Source of the DNA: Pelagimonas varians
GTDB taxonomy: Bacteria; Pseudomonadota; Alphaproteobacteria; Rhodobacterales; Rhodobacteraceae
Direction: 5' to 3'
DNA: 64,000 nt
NCBI RefSeq assembly: GCF_003208435.1
Contig: NZ_QKMF01000008.1
Location: 124,001-188,000, forward strand
The position numbers and the translations under genes are program-made. Under the pieces are notes generated by a model. It did not search any database and had not been told where the DNA came from. It saw only the letters and a list, made by a program, of their open reading frames with translations. Positions 27,545 to 35,275 of the stretch are shown in pieces. Each line of letters begins with the position of its first letter. Positions within the stretch are counted from its first letter, which is position 1.

Positions 27545-28330
27545 ATGTCAGATACGATCAAGGTACAAGACCACGGGATTTGGGTGGAAATCACACTGAA
27601 CCGCCCCGACCGCTTGAACAGTTTTAACGACGAAATGCACCTTGCGCTGCGCAGCGCGTTGGAGGAGGCCCGCGATGGCAGCGCACGCGCGGTGTTGTTG
27701 ACAGGGGCCGGACGTGGATTTTGCGCCGGACAGGATTTGGGCGATCGCGACCCGTCCAAAATGGTGGGAAAGCCGGATTTAAGCAAAACAGTGCGCGACT
27801 TCTATGCACCGCTTGTTCGGTTGATCCGGGGACTGAACCTTCCGGTGGTTTGCGCAGTCAACGGCGTTGCGGCTGGAGCTGGGGCCAATTTGGCGTTGGC
27901 CTGTGATATCGTAATCGCCGGACAATCAGCCAAATTCATTCAGTCTTTCTCAAAAGTCGGACTTATCCCCGACACCGGCGGCAGCTGGCATTTACCGCAT
28001 TTGATCGGCGAAGCCCGTGCCAAAGGTCTGGCCCTGACCGCCATGCCATTGCCCGCGCAAAAGGCTGCGGATTGGGGGCTGATTTGGCAGGCCTATACGG
28101 ATGACACCTTGATGGACGAAGCCCGCGTTTTGACCGCGCAGCTGGCGAACGGGCCTACCTTGGGTATGGGCCTGACCAAAATGTGCATTCAATCGGCAGC
28201 AACAGCATCCTTGTCAGAACATCTGGAAACCGAAGCCGATGCCATGAAGATCTGCGGCGAAAGCGATGACTATGCCGAAGGTGTTTCATCCTTTTTGCAA
28301 AAGCGTCCACCGGTCTTCAAAGGCCATTGA
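27545..28330 (+). CDS. paaG: Enoyl-CoA hydratase/isomerase, PaaG-like (epoxyphenylacetyl-CoA isomerase)
   Basis: 261 aa crotonase-fold protein: GAGRGFCAGQDLGDRD (oxyanion hole) and VAAGAGANLALACD with VGLIPDTGGSW, where Asp and Gly positions match the PaaG group. PaaG opens the ring-1,2-epoxide of phenylacetyl-CoA to an oxepin. The place behind an indolepyruvate oxidoreductase, which makes aryl-acetyl-CoA, supports this. Other paa genes are not in the window, so a different crotonase role remains possible. Confidence 0.8.
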   Translation: MSDTIKVQDHGIWVEITLNRPDRLNSFNDEMHLALRSALEEARDGSARAVLLTGAGRGFCAGQDLGDRDPSKMVGKPDLSKTVRDFYAPLVRLIRGLNLPVVCAVNGVAAGAGANLALACDIVIAGQSAKFIQSFSKVGLIPDTGGSWHLPHLIGEARAKGLALTAMPLPAQKAADWGLIWQAYTDDTLMDEARVLTAQLANGPTLGMGLTKMCIQSAATASLSEHLETEADAMKICGESDDYAEGVSSFLQKRPPVFKGH

Positions 28331-28337
28331 TAACAGC

Positions 28338-28369
28338 AATAGCGGATACCCCTTACCCTATCCGCTATT
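28338..28369. terminator. Bidirectional hairpin between paaG and the VOC gene
   Basis: An 11-bp perfect stem AATAGCGGATA / TATCCGCTATT with a 10-base loop. The VOC gene stop codon (28365-28367) lies inside the right arm, so termination and the end of translation overlap. There is no long T-run. Confidence 0.65.
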
Positions 28370-28760
28370 TGCCCAGCACCTCATACAGTTCCAGTGGCAA
28401 CCCGTCAGGGTCCGCGAAAAAGGTGAAGCGTGCACCGGTGAACGGGTCAATCCGGATTGGTTCAACGTCAACTTCCGCGCCGGTCAAAGTGCATACACAG
28501 GCATCTAAATCGGCGACGGCAAAGGCCAGATGGCGCAAACCGCAGGCCTCCGGCCGCGAAGCGCGCTTTGGAACATCCGGAAAGGAAAACAGCTCGATCT
28601 GACCACCATCGGGCAGACCGAGATCCAGTTTCCAGCTGTCACGCTCTGGCCGATAGTTTTCGTCCAACACCGGCAACCCAAGAATATCGCAATAAAACGC
28701 CTTTGAGCCCGCATAGTCGCTACAGATAATTGCAGCATGATGGATTTTTTGCAGCAGCAT
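28365..28760 (-). CDS. VOC family (glyoxalase I-like, YaeR group) protein
   Basis: 131 aa from the ATG at 28760 (MLLQKIHHAAIICSDY). Metal-site residues of the vicinal-oxygen-chelate fold are visible: His in IHHAAI, Glu in GGQIELFSF, His in CGLRHLAFAV, Glu in LPLELYE. The size and FYxDxLGL pattern fit the YaeR/SMU1112c group. Substrate unknown. A TTG in-frame start five codons upstream is possible. It sits between paaG and nirN with terminators on both sides. Confidence 0.85.
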   Translation of the reverse strand: MLLQKIHHAAIICSDYAGSKAFYCDILGLPVLDENYRPERDSWKLDLGLPDGGQIELFSFPDVPKRASRPEACGLRHLAFAVADLDACVCTLTGAEVDVEPIRIDPFTGARFTFFADPDGLPLELYEVLGK

Positions 28761-28819
28761 TGTACGTCCAGACAATAATGATCAGACCGCGATCTTAACG
28801 CCCTGCCGCTTGGGATCAA

Positions 28820-28853
28820 TCAAAAGCCGGACGTTTCGCGGTCCGGCTTTTGA
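28820..28853. terminator. Terminator hairpin downstream of nirN
   Basis: A 13-bp perfect stem TCAAAAGCCGGAC / GTCCGGCTTTTGA with an 8-base loop. It lies 10 bp after the nirN stop on the minus strand and closes the nirE-nirC-nirF-nirN unit. Confidence 0.8.
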
Positions 28854-28862
28854 CACTTGTTC

Positions 28863-30410
28863 TTAGTGGCTTGTCCCCTCTGAGAAGGTGATTTTGTTCC
28901 ATACATTGTATTTCCCGGACGGCTTTCGCATTGGAAGGCGTTTGACGATTTCCAATGTTTCGGCGTTATAGATCAGCACTTCGCCTTCGTCTTCCCAGAC
29001 CGACACCAGTGCATGACTGCCGTCTTTGGTAAATTCGACGTGCGCCACTGTGGCACCGGGAACGGGCCGCATGGATTTGACGATTTCAAGGGTTTCTTTG
29101 TCGATGATATGCATCACGTCCCTGTTTGGGCCAAAGAACACATCTGCCCAAACATATTTGGAATTTTCATGGCTGCGCATGAAAAAACCCGGACCCTCTG
29201 TGGGGATGGTTTTGACTGTTTCCCATGTCTGCATATCGATCACCGAAATCACCGCTTCCTTAAGGTGCGGCGTGGCCATGACGGTGGTGTCTTTGTATTT
29301 CCATGTGATGCCAGACCCCAAATGCGGCATACCTGCCAGCTCCAGATCAGCCACTTTTTGACCAATCACAAGGTCCACCACCAACCCATCAGTACCTTTG
29401 CGCGACGCGCCCATGACGTGTTCGTACGATTGGTCAAAGAAAAAATCATCAAGGTAGTCGGGCGTGGTGATTTTGCGGATAGGAAAGGCCGTGTCTTGGG
29501 CAACCGGCCCTTCGATACGCCAGTCATGTGCGAGGCCCCCTGCGAAAATCGCAAGGTTGGGAGTTTCGCTATAAGACACCTCCCAAATCTCCGGCACATC
29601 CTTGAGCGCGAGAACAAAGCTTTCACGAGGCGGCGCTTGGTATACGGCGGACACGCGGCTGGGCGTTCCGTCCTTGCCCTTCACGTCATGCACTTCGGCA
29701 ACGCTTAGGTCTTCGGTCGACAGGATCGTCAACGTGTTCGGCAGATAGTTGGCAACGGCCAACCATTTGCCGTCGCCGCTCATGGCGATATTGCGGCTGT
29801 TCAGACCCGCGCGCACGCGGCCCACCTGTTTCAGCGCCCATATATCGTATTTTTGCACCCATCCATCGCGGGACATGATGAAGACAAAACGCCCAGTCGG
29901 GTCAAACTTCGGCCCGCCGTGCACGGCAAAAGGCGTGGCAAACCGGTCAAGCACCTCAAAGGTGTCACCGTCCAAAACCGAAACACTGTGATCGCCGGTT
30001 TCGACAGCCAGTGTGATGTTCATTGGGTCCGATGCCCAAACAGGCGCATCAACGCTGTCATAGTCGTCGTCCATGACGCGGCTGGCCATGATCTGCTCTG
30101 TTCCCCAAGGCGGAACCGCCTCAAGCGGGGTTTTGAGGTAGTCCGCCAATGCGGCGATACGGTCTTCGGTCAGATCGTCAGAAAATCCGGGCATTTGCGT
30201 TGTAACGCGGCCGTCACGGATCACGGCCGCCACCTTGGGGCCGCGCATGCGTTTCAGGGTTTGCGGGATCAAGGCCGGACCCGTTCCACCGAGACGGTTG
30301 GCATCATGGCAGTCGGCGCAAAAATCGACATAATCGGCGCGCGGATCGGCCTGTACCGTGCTGGTCAAAGACAAGGTTGCGGCCAGCGCGAAGAAAAGAG
30401 GGCGGATCAT
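28863..30410 (-). CDS. nirN: NirN: heme c/d1 dihydro-heme d1 dehydrogenase
   Basis: 515 aa from the ATG at 30410 (AAAGGA seven bases upstream). Signal peptide, one cytochrome c heme site CADCH at 31-35 with a Met ligand candidate in TTQMPGF, then an eight-bladed d1-type propeller related to NirS (MPHLGSGITWKYKDTTV, MRSHENSKYVWADVF). In Pseudomonas NirN introduces the last acrylate double bond into heme d1. Length matches the family. It follows nirF by 15 bp, last in the unit. A longer TTG start is rejected because the ribosome-binding site fits the ATG. Confidence 0.9.
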   Translation of the reverse strand: MIRPLFFALAATLSLTSTVQADPRADYVDFCADCHDANRLGGTGPALIPQTLKRMRGPKVAAVIRDGRVTTQMPGFSDDLTEDRIAALADYLKTPLEAVPPWGTEQIMASRVMDDDYDSVDAPVWASDPMNITLAVETGDHSVSVLDGDTFEVLDRFATPFAVHGGPKFDPTGRFVFIMSRDGWVQKYDIWALKQVGRVRAGLNSRNIAMSGDGKWLAVANYLPNTLTILSTEDLSVAEVHDVKGKDGTPSRVSAVYQAPPRESFVLALKDVPEIWEVSYSETPNLAIFAGGLAHDWRIEGPVAQDTAFPIRKITTPDYLDDFFFDQSYEHVMGASRKGTDGLVVDLVIGQKVADLELAGMPHLGSGITWKYKDTTVMATPHLKEAVISVIDMQTWETVKTIPTEGPGFFMRSHENSKYVWADVFFGPNRDVMHIIDKETLEIVKSMRPVPGATVAHVEFTKDGSHALVSVWEDEGEVLIYNAETLEIVKRLPMRKPSGKYNVWNKITFSEGTSH

Positions 30411-30425
30411 ATTCAAGTCCTTTGA

Positions 30426-31574
30426 CTAGAGGCCGGTGCGATGGGCGCGCGCGGTAAAGAAAATCCCCGAAGGGCTCTCGGCCTCGATCTCGCGCAGCTT
30501 TTCGAAGGTTTCAGTGTCGTAGATCATGACCTTTCCCGCATCGCGGACGCTCAGCCAGACCTCATGCCCGCGCGGGGTGAACTCCATATGAAGCACCGCC
30601 GGACCGGGCTTGAATTCATGCACGATCTGTTTTGTGACTGTGTCGATGACCTGAATCGTATCGTTCAGGGGATGGGCGAAATTCACCCAAACATGGCGAC
30701 CATCTGGGCGGGCCATGGCAAATACCGGCTGTCCATGCGTCTTGGTGCGGCCAGTTTCTTGCAAAGTGTCAGAGTCGATCCAAAGCACCTCGTGATGGCC
30801 AACGGCGGGCAGAACGAAATCGCTGCCGGTATCCGCCCAGCCCTCAAGGTGGGGCATTTTGTAGACCGGCATTTCCTCTTGTCCACGACCGTAGTTTTGC
30901 AGCACGCGGATCGGTTCGGGATTTTCAGCCCACAGGTCAAGCGCCGTCAAACCGTCTTCGCCGAACAATCCGGTGATATACGTGCGACCATTGCCGGTGA
31001 TCAGGGCGTCATAAGGCCGATCGCCCATATCTTTGATCTTGGTGATCTCGGCTGTGCCAGTGGACATGTCCGCTATCCATGTTTCGCCGGTATCCCACAT
31101 GGTGAACACAAATTTTGAACCCGGCGCGTCAACAAGGCCGATAGTTTTGCTTCCGGTGGGTATATCTGCGACCAATTCAAGCGTTTCGGCATCAAAGACC
31201 CTGACCCCGCCCGGTTCATAGTTCGACACAGCAACCAGTTTTCCATCATCAGAAATCGCCCCGCCGATGGAGTTCCCTGCCTGCACAACACGTTTAGCAA
31301 TCTTACGGTCCACGATATCGACTTTGGTCAAACCGCCATCACGGCCAAACACATAGGCGAACCGTTCATCGGAGGAATAGACAAGCGAGGCATGCGACAA
31401 ATCACCCAAGCCTTCGATGCGGTGCAGCGCTGCGCGGTCGGATTGATCAACCAACAACACAGACCCGGTGGCCCGCTCGATGATCAAGCCCAAATCGCCG
31501 GTGGCAATGGTTTCAGCCATGGACGACGTGCCCAGCACAACCGCAAGGGCGCATACAGTGTTCAATAATTTCAT
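30426..31574 (-). CDS. nirF: NirF: heme d1 biosynthesis protein
   Basis: 382 aa with a signal peptide (LLNTVCALAVVLGTSSMAE) and a d1-type propeller without a cytochrome c domain (KMPHLEGWADTGSDFVLPAVGH, PDGRHVWVNFAHPLND). NirF is a periplasmic protein needed late in heme d1 synthesis. Its ATG overlaps the nirC stop by 4 bp. In the best-known operons nirF is followed by nirD, but here nirN follows directly. Confidence 0.92.
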   Translation of the reverse strand: MKLLNTVCALAVVLGTSSMAETIATGDLGLIIERATGSVLLVDQSDRAALHRIEGLGDLSHASLVYSSDERFAYVFGRDGGLTKVDIVDRKIAKRVVQAGNSIGGAISDDGKLVAVSNYEPGGVRVFDAETLELVADIPTGSKTIGLVDAPGSKFVFTMWDTGETWIADMSTGTAEITKIKDMGDRPYDALITGNGRTYITGLFGEDGLTALDLWAENPEPIRVLQNYGRGQEEMPVYKMPHLEGWADTGSDFVLPAVGHHEVLWIDSDTLQETGRTKTHGQPVFAMARPDGRHVWVNFAHPLNDTIQVIDTVTKQIVHEFKPGPAVLHMEFTPRGHEVWLSVRDAGKVMIYDTETFEKLREIEAESPSGIFFTARAHRTGL

Positions 31575-31873
31575 GGGGCTTCTCCTTTGAGAAGGTAATC
31601 AGCAATCCAAGCCGCTTCGGCTTCGGTGATCAAGGGGCGCCAAGGCGGCATCGGGGTTCCCGGAACGCCATCCAAAATGACCCCCTGCAGGATGTCGGTG
31701 TCATAATGTTCAAGAGATTGCGGGCGAATGTCAGGGCCAAGCCCCCCTTTGAGCGTCAACCCGTGACACGATCCGCAATCTTGAACGACAAAGCGCTCAA
31801 GCGCGACCGGATCGACCGGTTTTGCCAGCGCGGGCGCAGCCAAAACAAGAAACAGGGCGATAAGCCTAGCCAT
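31571..31873 (-). CDS. nirC: NirC: small periplasmic cytochrome c
   Basis: 100 aa from the ATG at 31873, chosen because it opens on a signal peptide (MARLIALFLVLAAPALA). Heme site CGSCH at 33-37 and Met ligand in GTPMPPW. NirC can donate electrons to NirS or help d1 maturation. It overlaps nirE by 8 bp and nirF by 4 bp, so all three are one transcript. Confidence 0.92.
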   Translation of the reverse strand: MARLIALFLVLAAPALAKPVDPVALERFVVQDCGSCHGLTLKGGLGPDIRPQSLEHYDTDILQGVILDGVPGTPMPPWRPLITEAEAAWIADYLLKGEAP

Positions 31874-32639
31874 GTGCAGCGACCTCGGCGGTATCATCCG
31901 CCAGTGGCAACCCTTGTGCCCCATATAGCGAGACAACTTTGCCGATGATAAACAGGGTCGGTGCCTTTAGGTCCGCTGCGCGCGCGTCCTGTGCGATGTG
32001 GGACAGCGACGAAACCATGCGCCGTTCGTCCGCGCTGGTGGCCTTTGAAATCGCCATGACAGGCGTTTGGCCCGCCAATCCTTCGGTCATCAAACCCACA
32101 GCGATCTGTCCGATGTTGGCAACGCCCATATAAACAACCAGCGTGGTGTCCACGTTCGCCAGCCGCTTCCAATCAAGATCAAGGGATTTGCCCGCTTGTC
32201 TGTGACCGGTGACATATTGCACGCCTGTTGCCAGCCCGCGATGGGTCAACGGCACGCCCGAGATCGCCGACGCCCCTTGCGCGGCTGTGATGCCCGGCAC
32301 GTATTCGATTTCAATGCCGCTGGTTTGCAAGACCGCGGCTTCTTCCGATCCACGGCCAAATATCAATGGATCGCCACCCTTAAGGCGGGCAACCTGATGA
32401 CCTGCCACAGCTTCTTCGACCAAGATTTCATTGATCCGCTCTTGGGTGACCGCATGGCATTTCGGCATTTTTCCGACAAAGATCATCTTTGCTTCGGGGT
32501 TCGCCATTGCGATAATTTCGTCTGACACAAGCCGGTCATAGACAACGCAGGTAGCCGCTCGTAGGAGGCGTTCCGCTTTGAGGGTTAGCAGCTCGGGGTC
32601 TCCGGGGCCTGCGCCTATCAAGGATACTTTACCGGTCAT
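31866..32639 (-). CDS. nirE: NirE: uroporphyrinogen-III C-methyltransferase
   Basis: 257 aa from the ATG at 32639 (MTGKVSLIGAGPGDPELLT); longer in-frame starts add residues outside the family. SAM-binding GAGPGDPELLTLKA, DRLV and LKGGDPLIFGRGSEE motifs are intact. It makes precorrin-2, the branch point to siroheme and heme d1; placement before nirC and nirF marks it as the d1-dedicated copy (NirE) rather than CobA. A DNR-type box lies about 160 bp upstream. Confidence 0.92.
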   Translation of the reverse strand: MTGKVSLIGAGPGDPELLTLKAERLLRAATCVVYDRLVSDEIIAMANPEAKMIFVGKMPKCHAVTQERINEILVEEAVAGHQVARLKGGDPLIFGRGSEEAAVLQTSGIEIEYVPGITAAQGASAISGVPLTHRGLATGVQYVTGHRQAGKSLDLDWKRLANVDTTLVVYMGVANIGQIAVGLMTEGLAGQTPVMAISKATSADERRMVSSLSHIAQDARAADLKAPTLFIIGKVVSLYGAQGLPLADDTAEVAAHG

Positions 32640-32800
32640 ATGTCGTCTCGCTCGTCCAGTGGATGGCTTAAGGATGGCTGGGGGCCAAACCTGTCCCGCG
32701 GGCACCTATGGCGGCACCACGTCGATTCGAAGATCCGTCTGCGGGTAAGGCTCGGTCCGGTATGTGGGTCTTAAAGTGAGGCAGCAGAGACAGCTTTACC

Positions 32801-32814
32801 TTGACTAAAGTTAA
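32801..32814. promoter_or_regulatory. DNR/NNR/FNR-type operator upstream of nirE
   Basis: TTGAC-TAAA-GTTAA matches the TTGAC-N4-GTTAA pattern of nitric-oxide-responsive DNR/NNR regulators. It lies in the 231-bp gap between the cupredoxin stop and nirE, so nirE-C-F-N should have its own NO-responsive promoter. Confidence 0.75.
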
Positions 32815-32870
32815 GGGCGTTCCGGTTTCCCGAAACGCCTTTGGTTTTGTCCGAAAGAACAGGGCCAGAA

Positions 32871-33287
32871 TTAATCCGGCGACACCGTCACCATGCCGAT
32901 CATTTTTTGCGTTTCCCAATGGGGCCCGCACAGATAATCCTGATCGCCGGGCACCAAAAAGGTGAATTCCAAGTGCTCATCTGGAAAAGCGCGGTCGGAT
33001 TCCGGCTCTGATCCGACTTTGACGCTGTGACTGGTGCGTTTGTCGACATTTACCCAACGCACTGTTGTGCCTATAGGCACCGTGATTTCTGCAGGGCAAA
33101 AGTTATATTTGTACATGGTGACAACAGTCACATCCTTGGCCTCTTCCGACGCAACGCCAATCATCTCGACATAACGCTCTTCGGCTTCGGCACAGATAAC
33201 CGCGGGATCTTTGGACCCGCGCGCAAATGCAGGAAAGGCCGCGCAAAGCACGGCAACGGTCAGTACAGGTATCGCCACCGGTTTCAT
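32871..33287 (-). CDS. Exported cupredoxin (plastocyanin/pseudoazurin-like)
   Basis: 138 aa with a signal peptide ending FARG. Type-1 copper ligands are proposed as His87 (TSHSVK), Cys120 and His123 (LCGPH) and Met129. Two extra cysteines (Cys32 and Cys64) may form a disulfide. Small blue copper proteins carry electrons to periplasmic nitrite reductases in many denitrifiers; lying inside the nir cluster, this one is a likely donor to NirS. It follows the multiheme fusion gene on the same strand. The ligand spacing C-x2-H-x5-M is a bit longer than in classical pseudoazurin, so the copper type needs testing. Confidence 0.8.
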   Translation of the reverse strand: MKPVAIPVLTVAVLCAAFPAFARGSKDPAVICAEAEERYVEMIGVASEEAKDVTVVTMYKYNFCPAEITVPIGTTVRWVNVDKRTSHSVKVGSEPESDRAFPDEHLEFTFLVPGDQDYLCGPHWETQKMIGMVTVSPD

Positions 33288-33313
33288 CGGGGTCTCCTAA
33301 TTCAAACCAAAGA

Positions 33314-33342
33314 CGCTGCGGCCAGCGATGCCGGCCGCAGCG
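33314..33342. terminator. Hairpin between the multiheme fusion and the cupredoxin gene
   Basis: A 10-bp stem CGCTGCGGCC / GGCCGCAGCG with a 9-base loop, 7 bp after the fusion-gene stop. It has no strong T-run on the minus strand, so it may only stabilise mRNA ends or cause partial termination. Confidence 0.5.
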
Positions 33343-33348
33343 GTGTTC

Positions 33349-35163
33349 TTATTGACCGATCACGTTGATCATCGCGTCCGCATTGTCCAAGGCAAGGCTG
33401 GTGTTCAGCGTCACGTGATGGAACCGCGCGGCGGCAAAGTCATCGTGGATCGCAAAGCCAACGGTGTAGGTTTTGCCCGCTTCAAGCGGTACGTCCCCCG
33501 GTGCGTCAGACATCAGTTTGCGCGAGAAAGTCACGGTCCACATACCATCCGCACCTAGGGATGCATCGGCCGCCATTTCACCGTCGTTTTGAACACGGCG
33601 TTCCAGCAAGTAGCCATTGGCCGAGGAACCATCAGCATAGACGCGCAACAGGTCCATAAACGTCCCGTCCTTGAGGTACTGTTCGATGGCCTCTGCTGTC
33701 TCCATCTTGTCCCAACCGCCCAGCGCTTTTCCGCGACGGCCTTTGAGTTCAACATCGGTTCGGCTTTGGCTTAGGTACTTGGTAACGGTCCCTTGCGCTT
33801 GAAGCTGTGCCGCAACATCTGCATTGGCAGCAATCGCATCCGCGCCCGGATCAAACGGCATATAGGTGTTGTCGGCATGACAGGTTGCCCAGCAGCCCAC
33901 TTGTTCGCCCATTTCGATACCTGTGCCGGTGATCATTAGCGCCACTTTGATCTGGTTGTCAGGGTCCATCTTGCCACCTTCAACAAAGGGGGCCGGATTG
34001 TGACCTGCGTCTTCCCACTGCAGACGGAAATAGACAGTTTCGCCGTCATGAGTGGCCTGAATGGACGCAGGGATAGTGCCACGCTTGCCGGGAATCGGAG
34101 TTGGTTCAAGCTCATCCGACTTACCGCCGCCGCCCGCTACGATTTTGTTTCCGATCGCATCCAGTTCTTTGGCGTGGCAGGTGGTGCATTGATCGCCGCC
34201 CTTGGTCACAGGGCGCGCACCGCCGTGATACTTACCGTTCTGCACCCATTCAAACGAGGCCTGCCCAGGATAGAACAAGGTCAGATCTGCAGCGCCAGCC
34301 GCAGCCCAATCCAAATCAGTCCCGACACCCGCAGCATCCCCCGCTCCGGCAGGAGCAGCAGCGTCCGCTTTGCCTTCCATTTCCGCTTCAACCTTGGCAC
34401 GCTCATCTGTGCGGGCGGCTTCTACGGCAGCCAGAAGTTTGGCGCGATCCGCGTCTTTGGTCGCTTTTACGGCAGCAGCTTCTTCTGCTTCCTTGGCTTC
34501 TACACGGGCAAGACTATCCAGATAGATTTGCGGGACTTCGCGAATGAACTCTGGATTCGGAGCTTCGAGCGTCGCCAGATATTCCTCATCCGCGCGGCCG
34601 CGAAGATCCTTATGCGCAATGCCTTTGTGGCAATCGATACAGGTTTGACCAGTTTGCATCGCATTCAAATGCTGTTGACGCGCACGCGGCTTCTGGAATT
34701 CCGGCATCATCGATTGGAAGTCGTGGCAGTTCCGGCATTCAACCGAATCCGTCTCTTTCATCCGCTGCCATTCATTCATCGCCAGATGCAGTCTTTTGGC
34801 ATCAAACTTTTCCGGAGTTGAGATCGAGCCAGTCAACTTGCCCCAGACTTCGCGTGATGCTTTGATCTTGCGAATAATCTTGTGGGTCCAGTCCTTGGGT
34901 ACGTGGCAATCGGAACAGACGGCCCCAACCCCGGACCGGTTCACATCGTGAATCGTGCCTTCATACTCAGTGTAAATATAGTCGCCCATTTCGTGACACG
35001 AGACACAAAATGGCATGGTGTTTGTGGCTTCCATGGCGGTGTTAAATCCGCCCCAGAAGATAATACCGGCGGTAAAGACGCCTGCAATTCCAGCAAGGGG
35101 CATTCCAAAAAGAAAGTACCGGCGCCAGAGTGGCTTTTTCGGTTCGGGACCGCTGTCGGTCAT
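33349..35163 (-). CDS. NirT/NapC-like tetraheme quinol dehydrogenase fused to an EB_dh-like heme domain
   Basis: 604 aa from the ATG at 35163 (GGAG upstream); an in-frame TTG two codons earlier is unlikely. Order: cytoplasmic tail, one membrane helix (about 18-40), a NapC/NirT domain with four CxxCH sites (CVSCH 53, CSDCH 83, CRNCH 143, CIDCH 175), an Ala/Glu/Lys-rich linker (about 220-285), then a second domain with CTTCH at 326 and an odd CWATCH at 424-429 (CxxxCH). The second domain (QATHDGETVYFRLQWED, TYTVGFAIHDDFAAARFHHV) resembles the ethylbenzene-dehydrogenase-related heme-binding family. By position after nirS it equals NirT of Pseudomonas stutzeri and should pass quinol electrons to the periplasm. 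NirT itself is only about 200 aa. Confidence 0.85.
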   Translation of the reverse strand: MTDSGPEPKKPLWRRYFLFGMPLAGIAGVFTAGIIFWGGFNTAMEATNTMPFCVSCHEMGDYIYTEYEGTIHDVNRSGVGAVCSDCHVPKDWTHKIIRKIKASREVWGKLTGSISTPEKFDAKRLHLAMNEWQRMKETDSVECRNCHDFQSMMPEFQKPRARQQHLNAMQTGQTCIDCHKGIAHKDLRGRADEEYLATLEAPNPEFIREVPQIYLDSLARVEAKEAEEAAAVKATKDADRAKLLAAVEAARTDERAKVEAEMEGKADAAAPAGAGDAAGVGTDLDWAAAGAADLTLFYPGQASFEWVQNGKYHGGARPVTKGGDQCTTCHAKELDAIGNKIVAGGGGKSDELEPTPIPGKRGTIPASIQATHDGETVYFRLQWEDAGHNPAPFVEGGKMDPDNQIKVALMITGTGIEMGEQVGCWATCHADNTYMPFDPGADAIAANADVAAQLQAQGTVTKYLSQSRTDVELKGRRGKALGGWDKMETAEAIEQYLKDGTFMDLLRVYADGSSANGYLLERRVQNDGEMAADASLGADGMWTVTFSRKLMSDAPGDVPLEAGKTYTVGFAIHDDFAAARFHHVTLNTSLALDNADAMINVIGQ

Positions 35164-35222
35164 ATCCAAGCTCCGTTTATGGCATAGCGGTCGGCGGGTG
35201 CCCGACGCGAATATTGAGATAG

Positions 35223-35249
35223 AAAAAAGGGCGGGCGCATGGCCCGCCC
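35223..35249 (-). terminator. Intrinsic terminator downstream of nirS
   Basis: On the minus strand: GGGCGGGC stem, CATGC loop, GCCCGCCC, then TTTTTT. It lies 27 bp after the nirS stop and should make nirS mainly monocistronic, with read-through needed for the fusion gene unless that has its own promoter in the 60 bp left. Confidence 0.88.
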
Positions 35250-35275
35250 CTGATCGTTCTTTTTAAAACAACGCC

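Noticed and set aside
29013-29708. 231-codon frame antisense to nirN
   Set aside because: Shadow of nirN; composition and motifs belong to the minus-strand gene.
32640-32870. Riboswitch before nirE
   Set aside because: No cobalamin or SAM riboswitch conserved boxes were seen; the DNR operator accounts for regulation.
34000-34821. 273-codon frame antisense to the multiheme fusion gene
   Set aside because: Mirror of the real minus-strand coding frame with its heme motifs.
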